Assembly (NCBI RefSeq): GCF_000340215.1
Contig: NW_006921546.1
Span: 864,878 to 928,877, forward strand
Direction of reading: 5' to 3'
Source of the DNA: Pseudocercospora fijiensis CIRAD86
Taxonomy: Eukaryota > Ascomycota > Dothideomycetes > Mycosphaerellales > Mycosphaerellaceae
Length of the DNA stretch: 64,000 bases
This document shows positions 23,430-36,100 of this stretch, one piece after another. The notes under the pieces are model-generated. The model saw only the letters and a list, made by a program, of their open reading frames with translations, made no database searches and was not told the DNA's origin. The position numbers and the translations under genes were made by a program. The first letter of the stretch is position 1, and each line of letters begins with the position of its first letter.

Positions 23430-25020
23430 TTTAGCGGTATAGCTACGAAAAACTATCGATTTAACTATATTACGCCCGAAGAACGGGACCTATATATACT
23501 ATTCTACTAAAACAACCGTACTAATTATCAAGCAAGGCCTTCTATACGGCCTATTACACTAAGTTAAGTATATTAGGCCGATACTCGCTAATTCCGCTAT
23601 ATCCGTACTATAAGGGGCTATAATACATTATTAGTGCTACCCCTTATTACAATGGCCGGTTTATTACGAAGCAACAACAACCGTACTACCGCTAGCAGCG
23701 CTAGCAATAATAACGCTAGTAGCACAGTACCTGCTAAAGTGCCTACTAAAGCACCTGCTAAAGTACCTGCTAAAAAGCCTACTGCTAGGCCTACCGAAGA
23801 ACCTATAGTTCTAGGCGACGATCTAGAATTGCCTATTAACGACATTCTCAATAACATTGTTAATCGACGATATAGCTAACTAGCCTTTAGGCCCTAGCTA
23901 GTAGCGAGACTTTAGGAAGCTACCTAAAACAGGCTCGCTACTCTACGCTAAGAATAATAGCTAAAGGATAATCTCCTTAAGATTCGTCGCCTTTAGGAGG
24001 CCCTAATAACTAATACTAAGCCGATAGTAGGGCCGTCCTTACTATTAGTCCTAGTCTAGAAGAAGGATACTAAACTCAAGGACTGCACCGTGTTTAATAG
24101 CTCTAGTCGAAAGCAATACAATAACTATATTCGTAACTGTAAGCTTAACTAGCGCAATGCACCGAGAGCGCTACTAGATAACTATTCCTTAGTTGTCTAT
24201 GCTATATAGTACATTAACGGTAACCCTAAGCGTATATAGGATAACTATTTTAATTCCCTTTACGACTAGACCGCTATTTAATAGCAGGATTACAAGACTA
24301 TTATACTAAACACCCTTAGCAACCCTATATTGCGCTAGTAGCACGCCTAAGACTAATACCTACGTGCTAAGCAAAAGGCCGACTAAACCTCTCGATCCTT
24401 CGAGGCCTATCTAAAGACCCTTAAGGACGATTTGCTACCTAAGACCGACTCTATCTAGATATCTAAGATACGACCTAAACTAAGATAGGAACTAGTCCTT
24501 AAATTAGACCGCCGCCGTATGTTCGAATAGGCTAATCTTATACGCATTTAATTTATAGTTAAAGTAGAGACTATAGAGCGTATAGTATAGCTATAGCAAC
24601 GGTTAGAATCTAAGATACGGCTATCTACTAACCGTGGCCGCGGTAGAAACTAAGGAGGTACTCCCTAAACTAACACTGCTAACAATAGAAACAGTAACGA
24701 CTAACGTAGAAGAGGCAGGGGCCGATACCGCGGTAGAAACCCCTAGCGAGGAAGAGGACAAGGAAGGGGCTTATTTCTATATACCCCTAATCGTTTATCT
24801 AATTCTAGCACCAATTCGAGCGGACCTAGCGGTGCCCTAACTAGATATAAGTGCTTCAATTGTGACAGCACTACTCATTTACTAGGCTAATATAATAGGC
24901 CCCGAGACTAGGCCCGAGTCGACCGTACTACCGCTAAATACCGAAAGCACCTCTTAGCCGCTAATGCTACCCCTATTAGCCCTTCTAACTATTCGAAAAA
25001 AGAATAAGCGCCGCACTAAC
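23430..25020 (+). pseudogene. gag: gag remnant, Gypsy copy 3
   Basis: An open stretch at 23,634-23,879 carries the Asn/Ser-rich region and VPAK/VPTK repeats (VPAKVPTKAPAKVPAKKP). The zinc knuckle at about 24,849-24,899 reads CFNCDSTTHLLG-stop-Y, so both N-terminal Cys and the His are intact and only the last Cys is lost. This confirms the knuckle inferred in copies 1 and 2. The Arg/Gly-rich region precedes it. Confidence 0.82.
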
Positions 25021-25079
25021 TGTTAGCCTTATACGGCGTAAGACTATCGACATTGTACTAGCTATTATACGCACCTATC

Positions 25080-28000
25080 TCGTATCGGACACGTATAGAA
25101 CTAACTATAAGACTAAGGTTATACTAGATCTAGGAAATTCAGTTAGTGCCCTTATTAGCCATCGCCTAGCTAAGCAACTAGACCTTCGACAACTGCCTAG
25201 AACTAACCTACTAACCCTTGCTTAGTTTAATAACGCTCGGCACTTAACCTACGGAGCCTACTATGTCTATATAGCCCTAAGAGACGACCTCGGCAATAAG
25301 CGCCTACTAAACTTTACTACCTACGTAGTAGACATAGATAGCCTCCTATCTAAGATTGTTATTAGCAACCCTGTTCTTAAGTACTATACTATAGTTATAG
25401 ACTTAGGCAGTTAATAGTAGCGATTTAGAATCGCTAGGAAAGAGGATATTAAATACATCGATATTAGCGAGTGCCCTAACGATATTAGGGTTCTATTTAT
25501 CGGCAACCTAACACCTGCCGTAGCTAACCTAATAGTCGACCTATTAGGCGATAACGATAAGCCTATGCCCCCTAATAGCGTAGACCCTAATTAGCTTACT
25601 CGTATACCGGAGCCTATTCGAGAAACCTATATTAATGTGTTTAAATACTACTTAGTATCGACATTGCCTATATTTAAAGAGACGGATTATAAGATTAATA
25701 TTATAGAGGGCAAGGAGGTCCCTTTTAGCCCCCTCTACAACCTTAGTAAACGAGAGCTTACTATACTACGTAAGTACCTAGAGGAAAACCTAGCTAATAG
25801 TCGCATTCGGTATAGTAACAGCCCTGCTAGCGCCCCTATCCTGTTTGTACTAAAGAAGGATAGTAGCCTACGTCTATATATTAATTATCGTAGGCTTAAC
25901 GCTATTACTATTAAAGACCGCTGTCTACTTCCTCTTATTAATAAGACCCTCGATCGCCTTTCTAGTGCTTACTACTATACTACATTAGACATTAAGGATA
26001 TATACTATCGCATCCGTATCCGTAAGGGTAATGAATAGAAAACAGCCTTCCGTACCCGCTATAGCTATTTCGAGTATCTAGTTATGCTATTTAGGCTAGC
26101 AAACGCCCCTACAATATTCTAGTCCTATATTAATCGGGCCCTTTCGGGTCTATTAGACTACCTCTATATAGTTTACCTAGATAACATCCTAGTTTACATA
26201 TACTCTCCTAACATTACGGAATACTAGGCTGCAGTCCGTAAGGTACTCGATCGCCTAAGGGCCTATAGACTGTATTGCAAACCTTCTAAATACACCTTTA
26301 CTGCTAAAGAGGTATTATTCCTTAGCTTCCTCGTATTAACCGAGGGTATTAAGGCTAATCCTAATCGGATTAAAACTATTACTAAATAGCCTATTCCTAC
26401 GTTAATTAAGGAGCTATAGTCGTTCCTCGGTTTTACTAACTTCTATCGCCGATTTATTAAGGGCTATTCGAGGTATATAATGCTACTAACTAAACTTACT
26501 AAAACTAAGGCTAACCCGACTAGAGAGTTTAAATAGACTAACAAAGCGCGAGCCGCTTTTGACGGTTTAAAGTAGCGCTTTACTAAAGTCCCCTTATTAT
26601 ACTATTTCGTACTAAGCAAACAGATCCGTATTAAGACTAACGCTTTACAGTTTGCTATATTAGCTATTATGTTATAATAGGCTAACGACAATTACTAGTA
26701 TCCGATTGCCTTCTTCTCGAGGAAGATAATTAACGCTAAGCGTCGCTACGAGACCTACGAGCAAGAGCTCTTAGCTATTATTAAAGCCTTTAAGCACTAG
26801 CGCTACTATCTCGATAGTGCCTAGTATACTATTTAGGTCTATACGGACTATAACAACCTCCGTAGAATTACGAAGGTTACTAGGGTTATAGGTCGATAGG
26901 CTAGATAGGCCGTCTACCTCGCTAGGTTTGATTTTAATATATTATATCGGCTAGGCGTAAGCAACCCTACTAATAGCCTATCGAGGCGACCTAATTACGA
27001 TAGCGGGACTTAGCAATCTATTAATTTATTATTTCTAACCCTATAGTATAAGATTGCTATAGCCCGTATTATTAATAAGCAAGCGTAGGATAAGCGGCTT
27101 ACCGGACTCCGCGACGGCTTGAAGTATATTAATGCTCTTACTATATTAATAGTGCGTATTAAGGCAAGGGCTAAGGATATAGATAGGAGAAGTTATAATA
27201 ACTCTCTAGTCGATATCGCTATATATAGTAATAGCGATTAAAGCACTAATATAGTTAATCCGGCTACTAGTGCTATTAGATGCATACAATGCGTACCTCG
27301 TTTAATAGCGAGGGTGCTATTAAATAACCTTATAGATAGGGATAGTTAATCGTTTATAGATAAGCTATTACGGGCTTAGTAGAGGGACGCCTTTGCTACT
27401 AAACGTATAGATAAGCTTGTAAGTAGGCGAAAGACTCGATCTAGTAAGAGTAACAATTAGTCGATCGATAACAAAGGTCATTTAAAGTTTAAGGGTAGGT
27501 ACTATGTCCCCGCTAAACATTCGATCCGATAAGAACTTCTTAAGCGACACTATAATAGTAAGCTTGCCGGTTACTATAGCATAGAGAGGTCGTACGAGCT
27601 ACTATCGCGTATATACTACTAGCTAAATAGTAAGCGGGATATAAAGGACTACGTAAATACGTATGCCGTATATTAACGAGTTAAAGCGCCGAAGCACTTG
27701 CTATTCGGCGAGTTGTCTTTACTCCCTGTTCTAAAGAAGCCATTTATAGAGCTTATAATAGACTTTATTATAGGACTTCCGCCTACTAAGCGTAGGGGGG
27801 AAGTGTATAATACTATCCTTATTATAGTAGATCGATTTACTAAGGGCGCTCGATACATCCCGGCGCGCAAGGATTAGACTACTATTAATATAGTAGAGGC
27901 GCTATAGACTGACATCTTCTATACCTATTAGGGAACCCCTAAGGGGATAGTCTCCGATAGGGGCTCGATATTTATATCGCACTATTAGAGCGAAATATAC

Positions 28001-28926
28001 CTATAGCTAAGACTAAAGCATCGGCTATTAATAGCCTTCTATCTATAGACTAACGGTTAAATAGAGAGGCAGAATGCTACCCTATAGCAGTACCTGCGCA
28101 GTTATATTAATAAGAACCCTAAGGACTAGGTTAACCTCCTACAACTAGCTAAATTCGTGTATAATAACAGTGTCTACTTATCTACTAAGGTATTGCCTTA
28201 TTTTGCTATAATAGGCTAGAACGCTGCCTTACTATAAGATCTATTCACCTCGCTCGAGGCCGAGCGTAAGGAAAGGGAAGCGCGTTAAGTACCCGAAACA
28301 CTAGCGGCTATTAAGAGGGTTCAAAAGATGCGAGAAATTTACGCTAAGATAGCTAATAAACTAGCAAAGGCCTAGGCCTATTAGAAGGCCTACTATAACA
28401 AATACTACCTTCTAATAACCTTTAAGCAAGGCGACCTAGTTATGCTTAGTACGAAGAACCTCCGTATCCGCAAACACCCCTCGCCTAATAGCAAAACAAG
28501 GCCTAAACTCGCACCGAGGTACATTAGCCCTTTCCGTATCCGAGAACCTAGGGGCACCTAGGCCTATTAGTTATAGCTTCTACCTTATTATACTATCTAT
28601 AACACCTTCTATATATCCCTCCTTAAGCCGTACTACCTACGCGAAGGGGATAAAGCACCTGCTAAATCCGAGGATATACTAGCTAATAGTAAAGAACTGT
28701 AGTCTATAGAACGTATTCTAAAGTACCGGACTAGGTAAGGCAAGAAGGAGTACCTATTAAGATAGCAAGGCTATTTACCTAAATAGGACTTATAGGAAGC
28801 TAAGGGTTCCTTTAAGGACATAACTGAGTTGTTAGATAAGTATTAGACTAGTGTAAAGAACAAGAAGAAGGCTAAGGGCCTATAATGTCGCCTAGGAATA
28901 ATGCTACCCCCGGGGTGTTATTAGCT
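25080..28926 (+). pseudogene. pol: pol remnant, protease to chromodomain, Gypsy copy 3
   Basis: Full-length but stop-ridden polyprotein. Protease VILDLGNSVSALIS near 25,110. RT with an open run of 133 codons at 25,637-26,038 and YLDN at about 26,173. RNase H RYETYEQELLAIIKAFK and VYTDYNNLR near 26,750-26,865. Integrase core with IDFIIGLPP (near 27,765), IIVDRFTKGARYIP, SDRGS and ERQNA with catalytic Glu. Chromodomain at 28,701-28,800 (SIERILKYRTR, GKKEYLLR). Frame ends close to 28,926. Breaks are TAG/TAA at former Gln and Trp codons. Confidence 0.9.
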
Positions 28927-30107
28927 AACTAATTAGAGACAAGCAATTGTTAGCAATAAAGGACAATAAGACTATACTAGGCGCGCTACGACGCGTTAAT
29001 CAATTAATCGCATGCTCTTTTAAGGGCTCTACCTCTTTACTAATGCGCCCTATAAGGCCCTTCTCCTAGTATTTAGGTCCCTCTCTTGTTCCTTTATTCT
29101 ATTAAGGCCTAAGGCCTAGGCGGTCGATAGAGGAGGCGCGCGCGCGCGTAGGCGAATAGTGCTAGTAATAATAATAGTAACGACGGCGTTACGCTTATAC
29201 TAAAGGGCGACACGGCCGGCGCGGCTATATTAGTAACGGTGTTACGGAGTGTATTATTAGTCGAAGAAGGAAATCGAAAGCAAGGTAGAGTTAGCGCTAA
29301 GACGACTAGCGCCGCTATTATTAACATTACTTGCTATTATTACTGCGCCTACAGATACAACCTTACCTATACTACGAGCCTAAGGCACCTTTAATCAAAA
29401 CTTTAATCAAAACTTTAAGGCTAAGCTAAAGCTTTAAGCCGCTTAAAAGATTAAGTAGACTAATAGACTAACTAACTAAGGGCAAAAACTATAGAGCTAA
29501 GCTAGCCGGGGTCGATCTTACGGACAATAAGTTACTCCTCGATCTATCTAACCCTTTAAGCGAGGCGAACCTCTACTACTGCACTTATAATAGCCTTTAC
29601 CTATAGAAACTAGAAGAACTGAGTTTTTTGAAAAGATATAATTAGTTGACACTTAAAGGCTACTAAACCTAACTAATTTAGGCTAGCGAAACTACGAACA
29701 ATAAGAACAATAACCCTCGGAAGCGGACAAACCCTCGGAAGCGGACATTGCTAGGTCTTTTAAGAGTAGACGCAAAGAACTCGGTACGACGTTACTTAGA
29801 GCGGAGGCAGGGCTATAATACCTCGTACGTCTACCTATTATAGTAGGGAAGACGCGCTCGTATTGTAATTAGTCGATAGTCCTTAATTCTTATAGTTATA
29901 TATTACTTTATTATATATAAGGATAGCGTAGTTAGAGTTAGACATTGTATTAGAAGGTGAGGTTTGATATAGTTACATAATCGGTAGTTATGCGTTTAAT
30001 TTAGCGCGGACTAAGCGGCTTATTAGGCCTACTAAGTTAGTAGCAATAGAGGTTGAGACTAGAACAAAGACCGGCTACGAGGGCGCGGCCTTTAGAAGGG
30101 AAGCGTG
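28927..30107 (+). other. 3' untranslated region, Gypsy copy 3
   Basis: Matches the 3' region of copy 1, with GCGCGCGCGCG near 29,137 and a purine tract AGAAGGGAAGCG just before the 3' LTR. No extra gene is recognised. The reverse-strand open frame at 29,109-29,327 lies wholly inside this block. Confidence 0.75.
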
Positions 30108-30305
30108 TATTAGGACTAAAGAGGTTATACGTAATTAGTATGTAACCGGGCTCGAGTAAAGCTAGGGTCTCGATGCCTTAGGTAGGACTTGGCGCTTAGC
30201 GTTAGGCCAACTAGCCTGCCTTCCTCCCTCTCCTCTTAGATCTCTATCGAATACTATACTGATTTACTACTACCCTATCTACCTACTAATATAACCCCTC
30301 TTATA
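30108..30305 (+). repeat. 3' LTR, Gypsy copy 3
   Basis: 198 bp, TATTAGG to TTATA, followed by the CCTAT duplication. Confidence 0.92.
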
Positions 30306-30310
30306 CCTAT

Positions 30311-31663
30311 AGCTTATATTATAAGCCTTCTAAATACACCTTTACTACTAAGGAGGTAGCCTTCCTTAGCTTCCTCGTATTAACTAAGGGTATTAAGGCT
30401 AATTCTAATCGGATTAAAACTATTACTAAATAGCCTATTCCTACGTTAATTAAGGAGCTATAGTCGTTCCTCGGCTCCGCTAATTTTTATCGTCGCTTTA
30501 TTACGGGCTATTTACGGTATGTAATGCCCCTAACTAAGCTTACTAAAACTAAGGCTAACCCTTCTAGAGAGTTCAAATAGACTAATAAAACACAAGCCGC
30601 TTTTAACGGTTTAAAGAAGCGATTTACTAAAGTCCCCTTATTATACTATTTCGTACTAAGTAAGCAGATCCGAATTGAGACTAACGCTTTATAGTTCGCT
30701 ATATCGGCTATTATATTATAGCAATTAGATAATAACTATTACTAGTACCCGATTGCCTTCTTTTTACGAAAGATAATCGATATAGAACGTCGATATAAGA
30801 CCTACGAGTAAGAGCTCTTAGCAATCGTAGAAGCCTTTAAGTATTAGCGCTACTATCTCGATAGTGCTTAGTATACGATTTAGGTCTATACGGACTATAA
30901 CAACCTACGTAGTATTACTAAGGTTATAAGGGTTATAGGTCGATAGGCTAGATAGGCCGTCTACCTCGCCGGGTTCGATTTTAATATATTATATCGGCTA
31001 GGCGTAAGTAACCCTACTAATAGCCTATCGAGGCGACCTAATTACGATAGCGAGACCTAGCACATTAATTTACTGTTTCTAACCCTATAGTATAAGATTG
31101 CTATAGCCCGTATTGTTAATAAGTAAGCGTAGGATAAGCGGACTTCCGGACCCCGTAGCGGCAATAAATACTATAGCGGAGTTGTCGTTCTTCTAGTATA
31201 CGTTAGAAAGGACGTAGATCGCTCGAGCTATAATAACTCGATTAAAGACATTGCTATCTATAGTAATAGCCTATATAGCGATAGCACTATAGAAGAGGTT
31301 ATAGTAGTTCCGGCTACTAGTACTATTAGATATATATAATGCGTACCTCGTTTAATAGCGAGGGTGCTATTAAATAACCTTGTAAATAGGGATAGTTAAT
31401 CGTTTATAGATAAGCTATTACGGGCTTAGTAGAGGAATGCCTTTACTGTCGAACGTATTAATAGGCTTATAAGTAGGCGAACGACTCGATCTAGTAAGAG
31501 TAATTAGTCGATCGACGATAAAGGTTACTTAAAGTTTAAAGGTAGATACTATATTCCCGCTAAATAATCGATTAGATAAGAGCTTTTAAAGCGATACTAT
31601 AATAGTAAGCTTACTAGTTACTATAGTATAGAGAGGTCGCACGAGCTACTATCGCGTATATAC
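30311..31663 (+). pseudogene. pol: pol remnant, RT end, RNase H and integrase start, Gypsy copy 2 (middle piece)
   Basis: It continues the copy 2 RT frame after the nested element (YKPSKYTFTTKEVAFLSFLV). RNase H and the integrase N-terminal region follow. The piece is cut at 31,663 by the Copia element within the integrase zinc-binding region (LLSRIY), where copy 1 reads on uninterrupted near 9,612. Confidence 0.87.
31657..31663 (+). repeat. Copia target-site duplication, left
   Basis: TATATAC, repeated at 37,815-37,821. Copia elements usually duplicate 5 bp. The extra 2 bp may be chance or may belong to the LTR ends. Confidence 0.75.
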
Positions 31664-31794
31664 TTAATATATCTAGGCTAGGTCCTACAGCCTTAGGCTA
31701 CGATTACGTGCCCGAGCGTTCTTAGTATAGCCGATCTCTCTCTTCCGTAGAACCCTTCGTAGATATCTAATCTACTAGTGTTCTTACATTTAGT
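31664..31794 (+). repeat. 5' LTR, Copia element
   Basis: 131 bp, TTAATATATCTAGG to ACATTTAGT. It differs from the 3' LTR at only a few sites, which are transitions (CTACAG/CTATAG, CGTGCC/CGTACC, AGTGTT/AGTATT). Confidence 0.85.
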
Positions 31795-32059
31795 AGTTAT
31801 AAGCCCCTAGGGCTTCTAAATACCTCCGATTATTATTTAATAATACACTTACGGTAATATATAGTCCTCGCAATTAATACCGCCGATATAGTCGCCGTCG
31901 AAAATCGACTCGCTATATACGCCGTTTGCTCCTTCCGCTCTAGACCTACTTACGATAGCGGTCTTATATCTACGATAGATAGCGCCTCTTCCTCGTAGGT
32001 TCTAGGAGAATTTCTAGTAGAAGAGAAGAAACCAGTTATTAATATAGCATTACAATCTC

Positions 32060-33000
32060 TATATTCGTATAACAGTTCCTTGCTAAACTTAGGCTTCAAG
32101 CTTAAAGGTAAGGTTAACTATAAAACCTTCGTAGATAGGGCCGAATACGCACTCCGCGGTATTAGTCTATTTAAGTACGTCGACGGTACCCGTACCGCGC
32201 CTATACGAGAAAGTAACGAGTTACTAAGTGCATTCGAAGCCCGAGAAGACGAATTCGACGCGAAATCCTCCTAAGCCTATACCTTCTTATATACTAACTG
32301 TGTTTCCTATATATAATTAATATTAGTAGGTCTTAAGAGCGGCAAAGAAGTATAGGACCGACTTAAGTTAGACTACGAGCCTAGTAGCCTAGCAACTAAG
32401 TATACTAGATACGTTAAATAGTAGGGTCTACGGTATAACGGTAACAGTAAGAAGTTAGAAACCTTCTATAATAAATATAGGTTAAAGACTTAATAGTTAT
32501 CTAAAGGCGACCTTAAGATCTCCGAGAAGCAAGGTATCTATTAGTTCCTTATCTACCTCGGTGCTATACTAGACCTTACTTAGTTTACTATAGCTAAGCG
32601 CGATCTTCTAAGAGATAAGACCCGATTAGCGACACTTACTCTTAATAGCCTTATTTCCGACGTAATAGACGAGAATATAGCAAAGGACAATAAAGCTATA
32701 TATATAGCTAACTTCGCTAAAGCTAACGTTAACTAAACTAATCGTCGTAATAAAGACAACGATAAGAATAAGCCTAGTAAGAAATGCGCAAATTACCTAA
32801 AGTCTACTAACTATACTACTAAAGAATGTCGCGGTAGTAAGAAGAAGGACGACAAGTCAAACTCTAACAATAATTAGTAGAAAGCTAGCGGCTAGAGAGG
32901 CAATGCTAATATAACTTTTAACACTCGCTCCGATAATGTCGACGATAGCGATAGTAAGCATTAGGCTCACTATGCCTTAGTATAGTAAATAATAATGTCT
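32060..33000 (+). pseudogene. gag: gag remnant, Copia element
   Basis: An uninterrupted run at 32,080-32,274 encodes the N-terminal gag region (LKGKVNYKTFVDRAEYALRG, then LFKYVDGTRTAPI). A knuckle-like segment near 32,785-32,830 reads CANYLKSTNYTTKEC, fitting C-x2-C-x5-H-x4-C with Cys and His changed to Tyr. A Lys/Asp/Asn-rich tail follows. Confidence 0.75.
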
Positions 33001-33119
33001 CTCTTTAGTTACTGCTCCTTTATAATAGTTACTAACTTTAACCTACCTAATCTTAATCTCTCTTAAGACATTGTCTTAAACTAAGAAACTAGGGCTAATC
33101 TCTACCGTACGTAAAGCTA

Positions 33120-36100
33120 AGCAGATTAGATCGTTAACTCCGGCACAACTACGTATATAATAAACGACGCCTTAAGAATAGTAAAGGGCATTAACTGCTC
33201 TTTAGGCATTTAAACAGGCAAGGGTCGTCTTATAGGCTAGTTATACGGCGTAATAGCACTTAATGTAGTTAATAACTTCGGCGTTAAAGAGATACGACTT
33301 ACAGGTGCATTATATGTTCTAGGACTCGCTACAAACCTTATATCTACTAAGATGCTTAGAAACAAGGGTTGCTACTATCGCAACGACAAGAGCTAGTTCT
33401 TCGAATACCGCGGTAATAAGTAGGTGCCTATAGTATATATCGATGCTGTTAACGGCCTTCTATTGCTACGAGTAGCTAACACTCTACGCACTATAAATAT
33501 GTCTAAATCCGACCTCCTATCTCGGCCGGAAGTTAGTATTATCTATTAACTAGCTAACAATTTACAACTACGGTAGCCGTATATAGCATTTAATACTCCG
33601 GCGGCACTAACGTTTCTACCTAATTAATAAGCAGTCGCTCTTACTTCTTTAACGATATCTACTAAGCTTCGAGTAATAAGAGATATTATATACCGCAAGT
33701 TTAGATATCTTTATCCTCGCATAATCGATTAGCTTATTAAGATAGGCCAAATTGAACTTATTAGCAGCAAGAAAGAATTCTACGACTACATAGCATACCG
33801 TAAGGCTCTTGCTAAGAAAGTCTTTAGTAGGCTAATTAAGAAGCGACTACGACATATATATACGAAAGTATATATAGACGTTGTTTCTGTCTCTAATCGA
33901 GGACTTAAAGGCGAGTACTACTACACGCTGTTTACTAACGCTACCTCTACGTATAGATATCTATATATAGCTACGCGAAAGAATGCTATAGCTTAGTATA
34001 TAAAAGTCTACCGTACGTATGTCTTCGGCTAGACATAAATTAAGATACTAATCTATGTAATTAATAGCGGTCTCGAATATAGCGGTAACGCGCTTACTAA
34101 TCTTACTAACGCTAAAGGCTTCCGTCTTTATATAATAGCACCGCATTCGTTAGAATAAAACGGTCGTGCTAAGGTTAGCAACTATATCGTAAATACTAAG
34201 ACTCGCAAGATTATAATATACGCTAACTTGCTAAAGTCGCTATAGCTAGAAATCGTATAGACTTTAGTCTAGCTCCTTAACATTACGCTAAGCTAGGTTC
34301 TTAACAATACTTTACCTTACGAAATAGTTGCTAGAGAGCTAGGGGTGCTAGATCCTATACCGGACTACAGCTACCTTAGAGCGATAGGCTGTAGGTGCGT
34401 TATACTAGACTATAATATTGCTCGTAGAGCGAAGTTTAACTCTAGAGGTATTAATAGTTAACTTGTTAGGTATAAAGGCCTAACAACCTTTAGAGTCTAT
34501 ATTAAAGCACAGAAGACTGTTAAGGTTCTACGCTCTAAGGATATATAGTTTATTAAAGAAAATAGCCTAATTTCAATGCCGATAGACAGTAAGCCTAACG
34601 ACACTTAATACGATAAGGAATATATACTCAACTTTAAAGACATCTTTCCGTATATACCAAATCTAATTACTATAATAATAGCACCTATAGAGGCACCTAT
34701 AGAGTCTAAGGGTGTAACTGCTAGGGGTGCAACGGAAAGCGGTATTATAGGAGGCGATGCTAAAGGCACTATAGAAAGCGCTATAGAAGACAAAGCTACT
34801 AATAACAACCTTCTAGATGAAATGAATTAATAGCAACTACGTCGTCGCTCGATAGCATAACGCTAAGCCTTAAAGGCTGCAACTTTAATATCCTTAATAT
34901 CTTCGAAGCGGTTAGGCAAGCAGCGGCAGATGCCCTTTACACTACTAAACTAAGCAGAGTTTGTAGAGCCCGAGCTATATATTAAAGCTAATAAGGAAGA
35001 ACCCGCATCTAAGCTGCTATAGGAAGTGTTAGACGCAAGCGAATACAGTAAACTTGCTAATCTATTGCTAGAGATATAGCTACTATTGCAGCGGTTACTA
35101 ACACTAATATCTAAGGAAGATAAAAAGACCTTTACGCTACTAGGCTATCTAGCGGGCCTCGACACCTTATTAAACGAAGCCTTAAGCTCTCTATTATAGT
35201 TACGAGAATCTTAGCTAAGACGACGGTTATAGCTACAATAATAGGCTTAAGCAATACCTATAGCTTTAGCAACTCTAACGCTTCCGCTAGGTATCGCACG
35301 TCTACGCTAAATACGATTTAACGACAGTCCGATCTTACTACCTCGTTTTAAGCTATTAGTAGCATTAGTTCTATTATCTCTGCCGCATTTCGAGCGATTA
35401 GGCGCACCCTCTCCGCCGTCTTTACTACCGCTACCGCAGCCTTAATAGTAGGCACCGCCGAGACCGCTACTATAATAATAAGACCTAAATTAACGCCTAC
35501 GCGCACTGCGGCGGACAAAGCAAGAGCTATATAGCATAGAGCCTATAAGGCAACAACCTCCTCGTAGAGCTTATAGAAAGCCTCGCGATAAATAGATAGG
35601 ATATTATAAGACTAAACATCTCGACTTCGATCTTAATCGCCGACAACGACGAGCGCTATATTACTCGCTTACTAAGCACGAGCGAAAGCAGCTTAAGGAT
35701 CTGCTATACGCAACTATTACTACCTTCGTAGCCGTAGTTAAGGATCCGGATACATTAGCTTACGATATCCGTATACTAAAGAGCGCTAAGGAGGCTAGAT
35801 CTATACCTAAATAGCTATAATAGTAGGAGGCAATACAAGCTAAGAAGAATATACTTAACGGAAACAACACCTAGTTTACAATTAATAAGGGTAACCTTCT
35901 ACCTAGCACTAATATACTAAAAGGACGCTAGGTATTTACAATTAAGCTAGACGCTAATAGCCGCATCTATCGCTTTAAAGCCCGGTAGGTAGTCCGCGGC
36001 TTTACTTAGATTTAAGGTGTCGACTACGACGAGACATACTTACTAGTAGTTAAATTATCGACACTTAGAGTACTGTTTAGTATAATTGTATACTACGACC

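Larger units (their letters stand above)
23178..30305 (+). mobile_element. Gypsy chromovirus copy 3, complete, nested in copy 2
   Basis: 7,128 bp with 198-bp LTRs (23,178-23,375 and 30,108-30,305) and a CCTAT duplication. It is inserted in the RT of copy 2, about 75 bp past the YLDD codons, in the same orientation. This is the least damaged gag and RT of the three: the zinc knuckle still reads CFNCDSTTHLLG and there is a 133-codon open RT run. Confidence 0.95.

Noticed and set aside
27673..27870. Minus-strand frame, with a near-identical one at 37,878-38,081
   Set aside because: Both are antisense to the integrase core of Gypsy copies 3 and 2, which explains their similarity.
29109..29327. 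Minus-strand frame with Leu-rich membrane-like sequence
   Set aside because: It lies in the Gypsy 3' untranslated region. The Leu runs come from the GC-rich repeat read antisense, and the other copies do not keep it open.
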